From Rhodamnia argentea (taxonomy: Eukaryota > Streptophyta > Magnoliopsida > Myrtales > Myrtaceae), in the NCBI RefSeq assembly GCF_020921035.1, contig NC_063150.1, forward strand, positions 1,116,001 through 1,180,000: a stretch of DNA of 64,000 nucleotides, in the 5' to 3' direction. Position numbers and translations under genes: made by a program. Shown here in pieces: positions 19,391-30,699 of the stretch; position 1 is the first letter of the stretch, and the number at the start of each line of letters is the position of its first letter. Under the pieces are notes generated by a model. That model was not told the origin of the DNA. It was given only the letters and a program-made list of their open reading frames with translations, and did no database searches.

Positions 19391-20990
19391 CCTTCATATG
19401 CCTAAAAATTAGTTGGATGGACTCAATTGGCAAAGTACTAAAAGTCTTAGAATTCAATTGGCAAAACGACGAAGCCCTTTAATTTCTATTATTTCCTAAC
19501 TATTATTCAAAAATCTAAAAATACGAAAATGTGGTCAATTTCTGAGAATCAAACCTGACTATTTTTCAAAATTGGTTAGAAAACGCCTTCACTAATATGT
19601 TGAGCAAAGGGCAAGAGACCAAAATGGACCAAAAAGCCTAAACACCTCATCGTAATTGACTGTTGACCGCGCCACCTAGACTTTCTTTCTGAATTGAGTT
19701 CAAAGCCGTTTGAACTATGTCATTTCCGGCGAGATCTAATGGTGAGATCTCTTCGGAGTGACCTTTAACTAACACTTTTAATGACTTGTCTCTCCCTCTT
19801 TTTTTTTAATATAACCAAAGATCACACGATTTTATCCACGTAATCACCATTAATCAAGCTTTAGCCAAAAGGAAAAAGTTAAAAAGTTCGATCAAACGTC
19901 ATATCAAGCATTATAAGCTAATTAATCCATAGGAAACACTCAATTGAAGTTCAAAACCTTTGTCGCAAGTCCGATTGACCTAGTTTGGTCTAGATTTGTC
20001 TAGAACGATTCGTAAAAGTCGGCCATGGAGGTTGAGGTTCGTGGACTTAATTTGGACAAGTTTTATGCAAAATCAAAGCGATAAGGACTATGCAGAGATG
20101 ATCCGCAATGCACAAGGTTTGAAATCCCACAACAACAATATACAAGAATCGACATAATTTAATGGATGCCTTGAATATACATGAATCCTAAAAGTAAGTC
20201 TAGAAGATCTCCTAGGTTTAGAGACACGATGATTGAGCTTGTGCGATTAACTCTTTCATGAGCTAAGGGAAGATTCGGTAACGATCTCCCCGTCGCAAGA
20301 CGATTGGATCAGTGTCCAAGTAATTGCACTTCTCTTGCAACCACGAAGTACGCAGAGCTCGAGAGACGTCTCAGTCCTCCTCTCTCACTTTCTCTCTAGA
20401 ACAACGTGTATCGAGTGAATGCCAAAATGATCCCCCTCTCCTCTATGAATCTTCTGAAAACTTTAGTACTCGTGTTTTTGCAAAAATTAGGCAACCGTCA
20501 AATTAGAGAGATCTGGCCGAGGCTCTCACGTACTAAATCAACACGCATATAGGCACCAACAAGAAGGTGATAGTGATCCGTTGGGATTACCGTCCCATTC
20601 CATTAAGCCTTCGTTGAACCCAAAATATGCAACATCGACCTTGCAGACTGTATTATGTTGACTTTTTTGGGCGCCGAGACTTTGACCGGCAATGTCGCCA
20701 TTCTCCGCCAACGAGCGTGTGCTGCCAGGGTCTCTCGCACGCGGACTTGAAGCTTCTGCAAGCAACAAAAGCCCCAAAACAATTTGCTCGATCGGGGATT
20801 GGACCCCAATTTGGCTGTTGAAACTCCAGCTCCCAGAACCTGCAAATGGCGCGATTTGCCCGCATGCGGATCACATTATATTGTCGCGGGTCCGTGTGTG
20901 GATTTGGAGAGAAAGTTGTTGCCCAATGCTAAATCGCATAGAATTTTCAAAATTAGTTGAAATTGTGTAGGATGTTTTTCAATTAAACTT
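19390..20990 (+). other. Patchwork of DIR1 unit-2 sequence and LTR-like sequence
   Basis: Short blocks nearly identical to 15730-17250 occur in the same order, but they are separated by stretches with no resemblance to that unit. Examples of matching blocks are ttagttggatggactcaatt, tatgttgagcaaa, gttcaaagcc and gagcgtgtgctgccagggtc. The unrelated stretches look like the surrounding LTR-like sequence. Ordinary mutation does not produce this pattern. A chimeric assembly consensus is the simplest explanation; a real recombinant is possible. Confidence 0.65.
20545..20872 (+). pseudogene. DIR1-like copy 3, patchwork and non-coding
   Basis: Blocks identical to copy 2 (caacaagaaggtgatagtg, gtgctgccagggtctctcgc) are interrupted by unrelated sequence. 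The start codon is lost (the position reads catataggcacc), the first two cysteine codons of the mature domain are unrecognisable, and the frame is broken. Upstream, the W-box has become TTGCACT (20324-20330) and the G-box is gone. It cannot encode a lipid-transfer protein. See the entry for 19390-20990 on whether this copy is real. Confidence 0.7.
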
Positions 20991-21765
20991 CAAAATTGTG
21001 ACTTTGGAGCCTGAATTCTATATAAACTCAATGTGATTTTGCCCACTAAAGTTCATATCAATTTCAACAAAAGAGCCCAAATGTTTCAAAATTGCCAATT
21101 TCGGGGAAAACCTCAATTAGATGTCAATTTGATCCCAAATTGGACTATGAGACCTATACCAATTGATTCAGAATGTATGAAAACCTAGGGGTACAGTTCA
21201 ATTTTACTATGATAGTCCCTCAATTAAAAGTAATTTCAAAAATTGAGAAATTGAGGGACTAAATTGCAAGAAATTTTGGGGATTTTGAGCAATCCGTGTA
21301 ATTGGTGCAATTGAGGGCGTAATTAATCAAATTGAAGTTCAAAGGGACTGCAATTGAATGTCTAGACTCTAAATGTGCAAAAATTGCAAATAAAAAGACT
21401 CAATTGGTATTTTTTGTGAAAATTCAACCTTAGGCATTATGAAGAAACACCTAAAATTGAATTCAATTTTCAATTTTTCGTGAGGTCAATATGAAAAGGG
21501 AATTAAAATAAAGAATATTAAAAAAATTTTGTATTTTTGTGACCTCGAAAAGTATTTTTTATGAATTTTCTAACATTTTCCTATTTTCCAAAAATATTAA
21601 AAAATGTGAAAAATATGAAAAATTATTTTTTGTTCCAAATTGGTTCCTTATGCTTGGCCAAGGCTTCCAATGTTGATTTTTTTAATTTTTTGATTTTTTG
21701 TGAATTTTTGGGAAATTTTGAAAAATAAATCTGAAAGAAAATTGATTAAAAATCTTGTGTCAACA
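20990..21765. mobile_element. LTR-like sequence, right part
   Basis: AT-rich non-coding sequence with repeated aattgagggact-like text ends in cttgtgtcaaca at 21765. It is followed directly by ttctccaatattaag, the start of the next duplicated unit. It is the likely right end of the LTR that begins at 17962. Confidence 0.42.
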
Positions 21766-22330
21766 TTCTCCAATATTAAGTGATGAAAAGGATTGTGAAG
21801 CGGGAGTTGGTTAATCCACACGGCCTCCAAAATTTGGATCAGAGGTTTGGGATAGCAAAGATACCTTGCCTCACAAGGATGCCCTGGGAATATAATTGCA
21901 AATGGGATAGCCCCATTTTCCTTGGGAATATAATTGCATTTCCCCAAAATTCTCTAAAAAAAATGAATCAAACCCCATTTTCATTTGGTCAAGGGGTTTT
22001 AGAGTCCCAAAACCCATTTCAAATATTGAACTAAACAGACCATTAGCCCGACTCCAGTAGGCAGCCTCGCCCCACCTGGTGCAAGGCATGAGGTGGGAAT
22101 GAGGACTAAATGTTCATCCCAATCGGGTCAAGGGGGCGAAGATGAGCAGGCAGAGATTTAAAAACATGCTATGTTTTCCTCCATATAATTGATTTGAGGC
22201 ATTTGATTGGTGAGTTATAAATACAAATATAGTCTATGTCCAAACCCAACTATATATGACCATAATGTCGATGTGTGTAATCTGCCAATCAAAAGAGTTG
22301 GTAGGAGGTCCTCCAATCAAGGATAGAGGA
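21766..22330. repeat. Duplicated segment upstream of copy 4
   Basis: This is collinear with 14555-15220 (unit 2), with blocks ttctccaatattaagtgatg, cctcacaagga, ttgatttgaggcatttgatt and tccaatcaaggatagagg. It has no gene. Inside it, aatgggatagccccattttc and ataattgcatttcccca form a local near-duplication around 21885-21950. Confidence 0.65.
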
Positions 22331-22334
22331 AAAT

Positions 22335-22955
22335 AGGGAAAATTGTTCAAAAATTCTTAACATATTGCACTTTAGCCAATTAAATCATAAACCATTCGAT
22401 TTTATCAATTGAGTTCTAAACCTTTTGATACTTCGCCAATTAAGTCCATCCGGCAAATTTTAATTGAAAATCACTAACTTGGACCACAATGATGCCATAA
22501 AGAACGGTCGGCACCGATATGGACAAATTTTTATAATTTTCACAAAAATTGAATGTTTTATAAATTTTTTTATATTTTTCTTTCTTCGTTTTACTAGTTT
22601 TACCAAGTCAGGCGAGGATTACCGGCCGACCCTCACCAATCACAGGCAAGGACCAGTAGACCCTCATCGGCCAACCCCGATGGGCTTGGTAGAAAAAAAA
22701 AAGGAATAAATAAAGAAAAGACAAAAGAAGATAAAAAAACCCCAAAAAAAATTTAGAAAATATATAAATTGTTCACATCAGCATAGACCGTACCACATAA
22801 GACTTCCAACGTCCACATCAACAATTTCTAACTACAATTGATCGAATGAACTCAATTAGCGAAGTGTTAAAAGTTTTAGGACTCAGTTAGCAAAATTGAA
22901 AAGGTTAAGACTAAATTGGCCAAATTGCAACAGGTGTAGGACTATTTTGACAAAT
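22335..22955. mobile_element. Foldback element in unit 4 (first)
   Basis: Inverted arms at about 22335-22530 and 22770-22950, with text of the type gtccatccggcaaattttaa and its complement. It is the counterpart of 15225-15880. Confidence 0.62.
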
Positions 22956-23029
22956 TTCCCGAGGAAAACATGACTCTTTCGAAATTGGTTAGAAATATGT
23001 CTTTACTAATATGTTGAGCAAAGCACAAG

Positions 23030-23475
23030 AGGAGAAAATTAACAAAAGGATCCTAAACCTATTGCAATTGTTCCAATTCAGTACTAAATTATATTTTTGT
23101 CAATTGAGTCCTAAATTTTTATAATTGTGTTAATCCCGTCCATTTAGCCGGCTAGCACCGACGTGGAAAATTTTTATTAAATTTTTAATCTTTTTGAATT
23201 TTCTAATAATTTTTTATTTTTTCTTTTCTTTTCTTTTTAGCTAGGCCATCACCCAAGGTCCGGTAACCTAGCAAAAAAAATATAAAAAGAGTCATAAAAA
23301 ATAATTAAAAAATAAAAAAATATTATGATTTCATTAAAAAATTTCCAAGTCAGCACCGGCCGGCCTAATGGACGAAATTGGTATAATTGTAAAAGGTTTA
23401 GGACTCAATTGCCAAAAAAAAAGTTTAGGACTCAATTACCAAAATTGCATTAGGTTTACCGCACGAGATTGTCCT
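23030..23475. mobile_element. Foldback element in unit 4 (second)
   Basis: Inverted arms at about 23040-23160 and 23345-23460: cctaaacctattgcaattg on the left, and ccaaaattgcattaggttta on the right. It is the counterpart of 15945-16405. Confidence 0.6.
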
Positions 23476-23775
23476 TGCTATTCGCACAACTAGAATGTAG
23501 AAAATGATATGCTTAATTTAAGGGATTTGAATATACATGAATCCTAAAACTAAATCAAGGTTCTTCTAAGTCTAGACACGATGATTACCTTGTCTTAATC
23601 TTCCATGATTGCTAAGGAAAAAAAGACCAAACAGGGATCTCCTTAGGCGCAAGACGGTTCGATCAGTGTTCAAGAATTCAAGAAACATCAAACGTAGCTG
23701 TTCTCCTTATAGGACGAACAACGTATGGACAAAGCAAAATAATCCCTTTCCGACAACAAAAATCACCGAAGATAA

Positions 23776-23901
23776 TTGACTTCTCTTGCAACCACAAGTA
23801 CACATAGCTCGTGACACCACAGCGCAAGTGGTGACCTACTTAGGGACAATGTATATTCACGTGCAATCCCAAAATGATCCCTGCGAATTCTCTATATTAA
23901 A
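23776..23901 (+). promoter_or_regulatory. Promoter of DIR1-like copy 4
   Basis: W-box TTGACT at 23776-23781, G-box CACGTG at 23858-23863 and a weaker TATA element tatattaaa at 23893-23901. The one-base insertion in the TATA element compared with copies 1, 2 and 5 might lower its activity (inference). Confidence 0.58.
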
Positions 23902-24023
23902 GCACATGAAACATCTATCGCTCTCTCGTGACCAAGAATTAAGCAAAACCCCTAAATTAGAGAGAGAGAGTGTGGGTGTCGGATCATTCGAGTATGTCTG
24001 TCCTCACTTAAGACAACTACAAG

Positions 24024-24329
24024 ATGGTGGCAATCAACAAGAAGGTGGTGGTGATCCTGTTCGGATTGGTGGTCGCGATTGCTTGTTGCGCCGACGCACA
24101 GACCATATGCAACATGACCTATGTGGACTTGATGGCCTGCAAGCCGGCCGCGATGCCGCCGAACCCGCCTCTGCCCACGAACATGTGCTGTGCAGGGGTC
24201 TCGCATGCGGACTTGAAGTGCTTCTGCAAGTACAAGAAATCGACCATCTTGCCCTCGATTGGGGTCGACCCGAAGCTCGCGATGGAGCTCCCCGGCAAGT
24301 GCAACCTCCCGCATCCGCCCACATGCTGA
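24024..24329 (+). CDS. DIR1-like: DIR1-like lipid-transfer protein, copy 4
   Basis: An intact 101-residue single-exon gene with all eight mature cysteines at the same positions as in copy 2, and a signal peptide ending ADAQ. It is the most divergent intact copy: the N-terminus reads MVAINKK, the proline-rich segment is PPNPPLPTNM with a Leu inside the run, and Gln after CC is replaced by Ala (CCAGVSHADLK). GVDPKLA is kept. Like its relatives it should be a secreted lipid carrier of the DIR1 type. It shares its 3' flank with copy 5 (24335-25300 against 30700-31560), so these two form a subgroup. Confidence 0.92.
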   Translation: MVAINKKVVVILFGLVVAIACCADAQTICNMTYVDLMACKPAAMPPNPPLPTNMCCAGVSHADLKCFCKYKKSTILPSIGVDPKLAMELPGKCNLPHPPTC

Positions 24330-24334
24330 TCGCA

Positions 24335-25310
24335 TTGTATTGTGCGGGTGTGCGAGGGCCGGGGTTGGAAGGGAAATGTTAGCCCAATGCTTGGTACTAA
24401 TGCATGTCGTTAGTATGCTTTTTAGTTAAGTGCTTTGTACAATTAATACCCCCTATTAATGAGCTCGTGCTCACTACATGTATACACGCTTATAAATAAT
24501 TAAATGATATAATTGAAGTACAACGTGTGTGACTCTCACTCTTTGAGCCAATTCTAAGATGCCACATGTCATGTACAATTCGCGTGATTGTCCAATCATA
24601 CCTTGAAGTTGGGACGTTGTCCCACTAATTATCCACTTAACAGGTTAAACAAATATTGCCCAATCAGATGAATTCGATGCAAACAAAGAACTATTAAAAC
24701 TCAAACTGAATTGGATGATTTGTTACCCGCACAAATTCAGTTCGTTGCCTCTTGGTTCGATTGCTCATTTGCTTCCTCCTTTGGATATGAAGTCTCGCCT
24801 ATTTAAAAGCTAGCCCTTACTCCAAGATCTTTTTTTTAGCACTAGAGGAACACAGACTCGAATGAGATCAGAAAATCTATCATCGCAAGAGACTAGATAA
24901 TGTGCTAGAAGTTCAAATTATGATTAAAGTTGTAATCCACCAGCCAATATGAGGATCAAAGATGCTCTTATCCCCTCAATAAGCACGAGGCTTCTATTTG
25001 TTTCTTAGAGGTCCAAAATCATCATTAAAATAGCAAGCAAAATTTCTCTAAATTCAGAGATATCATTCTCCGGAAATTCCTAATTAACAATCAAGGAATT
25101 TCTGACCATCTAACTCATCAAATCTCATCAGCCAAGTTCATCCGATTAATATTTAAGATGACAAAGAACTCAAAGCTCAATTTCCAACCATATGATTCGA
25201 GATCAACTGTTTAGGCACTTGGGATTAATTCTCATTTCATTTGTATAGAACAAATCAAAGGGATGCATCATTTGCCTCCTAACAGAATTCAATTAGAGAT
25301 TTGACATTGA
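24335..25310. repeat. 3' flank shared by copies 4 and 5
   Basis: This is collinear with 30700-31560. Shared blocks include gtgattgtccaatca, ttaaacaaatattgcccaatc, ttgtaatccaccagcca and gatcaactgtttaggcactt. Shared text ends at cagaattcaattaga in both. Copy 4 holds about 100 extra bases near 24740-24880. No gene was recognised inside. Confidence 0.75.
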
Positions 25311-25384
25311 GGGGAAAGCTTTCATAGTCGCTCCATAAGTAGATGATAAGCCAAGAAATGTAAATAAGGCTTTAAGTTGCCCCG

Positions 25385-26018
25385 ATGAAAAGTGTTTCAT
25401 ATACTAGTGTTGCTGAGAGCTTAATGTACTCTATAATGTGTACAAGACTTAACATTTGTTTTGCAGTTGGAATGGTAAGTAGGTACCAATCCAATCCAGG
25501 TCAAGCACATTGGATTGTCGTCAAAAAAATCTTGAGGTATCTAAAGGGTACCGTTGATTATTCACTAAGTTATCAAGGAAGAGATCTGCGCCTTGAAGGC
25601 TATACCGATGTTAATTGGGAAGGAGACTTAGTTTAAAGGAAATCGACCACTGGATTTGCGTTTTTACTGAACAATGATGTCATATTATAAAGTAGTAAGA
25701 AGCCAACGTGTACAACCTTATCTACAATGGAAGTTGAATTCGTGGCACTATTAGCAGCAGTATAAGAAGGTGTTTGGCTTAAGAGATTTTTGGATCACTT
25801 AGGTATTGCTAATGATGCTGCAAGTTCATTTTTAGTTAATTACGATAGTCAAACAATAATAGCTTACACTAAGGATTTGAAATTTCATTGCAAGGTCAAA
25901 CATATAGACACGAAGTATAATTTTGTAAAAGACCTAGTTGCACGAAGAGATGTGAATGTCCAATATGTATCAACGCATAGAATGATAGCAGATCTAATGC
26001 AAAGCTAATACCTAGAGG
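25385..26018 (+). pseudogene. copia RT/RNase H fragment
   Basis: Broken frames match the C-terminal part of a copia polyprotein: a region with YTSVAESLMYSIMCTRLNI, then ILRYLKGT, EGYTDVNW and, after stops, STTGFAF, STMEVEFVAL and IADLMQS. In-frame stops lie at about 25634 and 25688. The match ends at about 26018, exactly where the Harbinger-like element begins. The opposite orientation and different sequence show it belongs to another family than the element at 9160. Confidence 0.88.
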
Positions 26019-29000
26019 TTGCATTTGGTCTTTCGAATTTCTAGTCGGGATAAGACTGGACATGATATGATAAGATAAGAAATTCAAGATTTCGTCATAT
26101 CTTATCCATTGTTTGGTGAATTACAAATTTAAGGTCGACTATTTTCATATCATGTCCAATTCATTATTTGGTTGAAACTAGATATCAATGTAAATGACAT
26201 ATATGCCCCTACATAGTAGTGCCCATGAAAGTATATATACGCACTTGAAAACATGCACAAATGATTAGACTTGCAAACCTCGGTTGCAAAAATAAAATAA
26301 ATTACACTCACAAACCAATATATTTAAACTATTTTGTCTATTATTTAGCACATACTTCCTAATTTACTAAAGTTTGTAGCAAAATCTACAAACATATTTG
26401 TAAGCAATTGAAATTGTTAAGTAGGCTCATGAAACCCACAAATACCACACTACGAAATTAACATTGAGGTATGTAAATAGTAAGTAGGTAAGTAATTCGT
26501 TTAAAAACAAGATAAATGCTATATAATTGTCCCTATTTGGAAGAGGCAAGTGATATGTAGTATAGCCACAATTCAACCATTACATAAGAAATGTAGGCCT
26601 CAATAATGACAAACCAGTATCATATTACATTTCGAATACCAATAGAAAAAAAAAAACATCTTACAACACTAAGTCTTACAACAATGAGAAACAAATTATC
26701 TTTGTACATAATATCAAATCATGCAACTCCTTCATGACCTCAACTTGCATTGCACTCGATTAAACATTTGAACTGCCAAGTTTTGTCTCCATGTCATCCA
26801 ATGATCCGACGGCTTAACAACATCAATTATTTCCATATCTTCAATGGCGTTAACCACTTCATCTAATTGTGCCTCAATTGGATCAATAGCCATTACTTTT
26901 CTAATCAAGTTATGTATAAGGCAACAAGCTATGATTATTCGAACTTGCGTTCTAATTGGATAAAAAAGGACTCCTTAGAATAGCCCTACATAACTTAAGT
27001 AGACCGAAACATCCTTCTATGACATTTCTAGCTTGGGAATGCTTCATGTTAAAGTCCTCCTTCGCTTGACCCCAAAAAAAAAAAGTACTCCTTCGGAGAA
27101 TTTGGTGTACAACCTTCCATCCACTCGGATAGGTGGTATCGAGTACCTATATAAGGAGCAAGAAAGCCCCCTTTATTAGTGTATCCGGCATCTACAAGAT
27201 AATAATAACCTAATAACAAAGGATAACATATCAAAACCCACGTGACAAAGAATGAAACATATTTGTAAAGGCTTAACTTACCAATAGGAATCTTCAAACC
27301 AATTTAATTAAAGCATCTCGAAGTACTCTAGAATTCGTTGCTGAGCCTTCTCATCTAGGTAAAACATATATGAATCTCATGTCACGTGAGCGGACTCCTA
27401 GCACGTTGGTCGCTATATCACTCCGGAACACGTATCCTAATGTAAGTACCATATAATGCTCCTAAACAACCCTAGAAACATGAAAGTAATGAAATAACAT
27501 TGTCTTTAAAGTATTAAATTAATTCATGTAATAGCATAATAAACATACCTTAAACCATTGTCATCTCTTGTCAGTGTATTCGTTTGGAACTAGTTCGGGT
27601 GAGACAAGAAGAACACTGTGCATTCTTATCATTGCAGTAAAACTAAGTTAAAATATCTTATTATTGTTTCCCCGGACCTCATAAATATGAACTTGATGAC
27701 ATGATTTTTTACATGATGGGCAAGTATATGTAGGAACAGCCACTTGTTCTTCTATTGTTACAAGTCCATCTTATTTTATCCCATCAATAGTATGTGCCAA
27801 CTCACATAGTAGAGTAAATGTATGTCTATCCATCCTAAGTTGCTCCACACAATTCAAATCACTATTGTTAATGAGGTGATCAAGGTGATCGAAATGAGCT
27901 TGGCTTCTGACAAATGTACGATCCTTTAATATATGTTTATAGTAGTGCCTTTCAGCAGCGGTGGATGCCACAATCATATACATCATACACAAAAGCAACA
28001 TATGTAGGCTCATTTCCTCTAATATCAGAATGCTAAAATTTCTTCTCTATCATCATGATCCATATCTAATCGGGATAAAAATAATAATAATAATAATAAT
28101 AACACTAGGCAGGTACAAACTGGCAAGTTAGACAATAGCAAAATTATCCAAAATAATATTATTTCAAATCAAGAGATTTTCACAGAATCCCACATAATCA
28201 ATCCACAATTATTGTTAGTAATGCACAAACACAACAGTTTTGCTTTTCTTTTTATAGAGTTTCTAGGACAAGCTGCATTTTAGTTCTTGCTCCCTGCCTT
28301 CGAATCAATTTTTTTTTGTAGTTTCCTTAAAATTATGAAAACTATATATGAATGTGATACAATGGCAAGTGTAGATGCCCTTCAGACCCTATGCAAATAA
28401 AGGTTTAACTTTGCTAAACCTAGGTCATATTGTTTCTTAATCAGTAGAACCGAGACCACTAACACACGCAAAATGCAAAACAAAAGGTGATTCTTTTCTT
28501 TCATGGAAATTCCCCTTTTTTTTTATCAAAGCACAAAATTTAATCACAAGAAAAGATCGCAAATACATCCCCAGTGGAAAAACCAACCCATTAGCTTGGG
28601 TAACGACTACAATCAAAACTAAGGCCTAAATCGGAAAAATGGCCACAGCTGCTGATATTTCTATCGACGCCAAAAACTAAAGCAAATTTCAGCACCTGGG
28701 ATCCCTAATGAGAGCTAATTCATTGCTCCAAAGTGTTATGCACAAAGAGAGAAGGGTGGGAGAGAGACGAAACCTCATAAGGAAGCAAAACCGTCTGTGG
28801 CTCTTCGCCGGAGATGGAGGTTGAATTCGTCGGATTATTGCTATGGTGAAGAGGATGTTTCGACTATCTATTATTTCATGAAGTGTTGTCGTGAAACTTC
28901 AATGTGCACGACACGAATGAACGAAAGAGAATGAAAAGGAGAGCGTAGGGTTTTCACAAAAATAGCCACACAAGAGAAATCCTATCCGAGTCTATCCCAC

Positions 29001-29122
29001 CTCTCCCCCAAGATTTTCTTATACAAGCTATATCCGACTTTGTCCTATCCTAAACAACTACCAAACACAGGATAGGATAAAACATATCCTATCATGGCTT
29101 TTATCCGGTTGATCAAACGCAA
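26019..29122 (-). mobile_element. PIF/Harbinger DNA transposon, degenerate
   Basis: The ends are imperfect inverted repeats, ttgcatttggtc on the left and the complement of gatcaaacgcaa on the right, with further inverted similarity around ggataa and catgatatgata. A decayed transposase lies on the minus strand at 26730-28013. A 3-bp target duplication, expected for this superfamily, is not evident at these borders. The element is inserted inside or next to the copia fragment ending at 26018. Confidence 0.7.
26730..28013 (-). pseudogene. PIF/Harbinger transposase remnant (DDE_Tnp_4 type)
   Basis: The N-terminal part at 27771-28013 contains LRMDRHTFTLLCEL. Further along, broken frames show GALYGTYIRIRVPE, where families normally have GALDGT, so the first catalytic Asp is replaced by Tyr. 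The second Asp is present in LVDAGYTNKGGFLAPY (27049-27297), and the C-terminal ARNVIEGCFGLLK keeps the Glu. Several stops and frameshifts separate the blocks. The lost Asp and broken frame show the transposase is dead. Confidence 0.88.
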
Positions 29123-29855
29123 TCAAAGATGTTTTTCTTGATCATGCAATTCCCACAATTCACAGTTAATGGTATTTCTATCATTATTAATGCATATATG
29201 CATATTAATGTTTAGTGAATTCTGTTGAGAAGATATATTGGACGTATGAGAAATTACCCAACTCACACCGATAATTACCTCTATCTACTGTGTGATAAAT
29301 AGAGGTGAGAAAATTTTAAGCTTATTATCTAGGTGATAATTGAGAGCCCAAGCATTCATTCACTTTTTTGGGTCTTTTTAGAAAGCCAAAAGAATAAATC
29401 AACTAGCACTTCCTCTTGAATTTATTACGTCCGAAAGTGAAATAACCTACATATTTCACTTTATTTGTCTTCAATGTCATATATGACTTCTAATAGATTC
29501 TTTTAAAGAGAGTAGATTTGTGAACTCAAATTAGACATTGGGAATGTATGAACTATCGTTTATACGATATTAAGTGTAATGACATACACTCTATGGGAAA
29601 GGAGAAAATACCGTAATACGTATTTCATATTACGTATGCATGAATCGACCAATAAAAGTGAGCAAAAGTTTTTATCTCAATTTTTAAGTCATATCAGACT
29701 CTCGAGGATAAAAGTTCCTCAATTAGATCCCTTGATAATTCTTACTTGTTCTTAGAAAAAATGCATTCAATGTTTGCTATCTTAAAATGCCACTAATGAT
29801 CATGGATGATTCGATCTAAAGGGAACATTTTAAGAAAAGCAAATTGAATTAAGTT
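29123..29855. other. Unassigned, possibly the rest of the copia fragment
   Basis: No coding sequence was recognised. The segment lies between the Harbinger right end and the duplicated promoter of copy 5. It may be the LTR of the copia fragment that the Harbinger split, because tgttgagaag-like text near 29222 could be an LTR start. That is only a guess. Confidence 0.3.
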
Positions 29856-29859
29856 TGGA

Positions 29860-30393
29860 ATTCGCACAACCAGAATCTAGAAAATGACATACTTAACTTA
29901 ATGGATTTGAATACACATGAATCCTAAAACTAAAGCTTAGGTTCTTCTAACTCTATCACGATGATTACCTTGTCTTAATCTTTCTTGATAGCTAAGGAAA
30001 CAAGACTAAATAGGGATCTCCTCCGTCGCAAGACGGTTCCATCAGTGTTCAAGAATCCAAAAAACACCAAACCCAGCCGTTCTCCTTGTATCAATTCTTC
30101 ACGCCATGGAAAAAAAAAATAGACAAACAACGTACAGACAAAGCAAAATAATTCCTCTGCGGCAACAATAATCACCCAAGATAATTGACTTCTCTTGCAA
30201 CCACAAGTACACATGGCCCGTGACACCACAGCGCGAGTGGTGACCTACTTAGAGACAATGTATACTCACGTGCCATGCCAAAATGATCCTCACGAATTCT
30301 CTATATAAAAGCACAGGAAACATGAATTAAGCATAACCCTCAAAGTATAGAGATCATTCGAGTGTGTCTGTCCTCAATTAAGACAACAACAAA
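29860..30393 (+). promoter_or_regulatory. Upstream region and promoter of DIR1-like copy 5
   Basis: This is collinear with the flanks of the other copies from the caattc/aactagaat block onward. W-box TTGACT is at 30185-30190, G-box CACGTG at 30267-30272 and TATA box tatataaa at 30302-30309. The leader lacks the CT/GA microsatellites of copy 1. Confidence 0.6.
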
Positions 30394-30699
30394 ATGGAGG
30401 CAACCAACAAGAAGGTGGCGGTGATTCTGTTCGGACTGGTGGTCGCGATCGCTTGTTGCGCCGATGCGCAAACCATATGCAACATGACCTACGCGGACCT
30501 GATGGCTTGCAAGCCGGCCGCGACACCGCCGAACCCCCCGCCGCCCACAAGCGTGTGCTGCGCGGGGCTCTCACACGCGGACTTGAAGTGCTTCTGCAAG
30601 TACAAGAGCTCGACCATCTTCCCGTCGATGGGGGTCGACCCGAAGCTCGCGATGGAGCTCCCCAGCAAGTGCAACATCCCGAATCCGCCCACATGCTGA
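30394..30699 (+). CDS. DIR1-like: DIR1-like lipid-transfer protein, copy 5
   Basis: An intact 101-residue single-exon gene with a signal peptide ending ADAQ, eight mature cysteines at the family positions and PPNPPPP. Differences from copy 2 include CCAGLSH in place of CCQGLSH, SSTIFPSMGVDPKLA in place of NSTILPSIG, and the ending NIPNPPTC. The coding region is much richer in GC than its flanks, as in the other copies. Role inferred as for copy 2: a secreted lipid-binding protein of the DIR1 type, possibly in systemic acquired resistance signalling. Confidence 0.92.
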   Translation: MEATNKKVAVILFGLVVAIACCADAQTICNMTYADLMACKPAATPPNPPPPTSVCCAGLSHADLKCFCKYKSSTIFPSMGVDPKLAMELPSKCNIPNPPTC

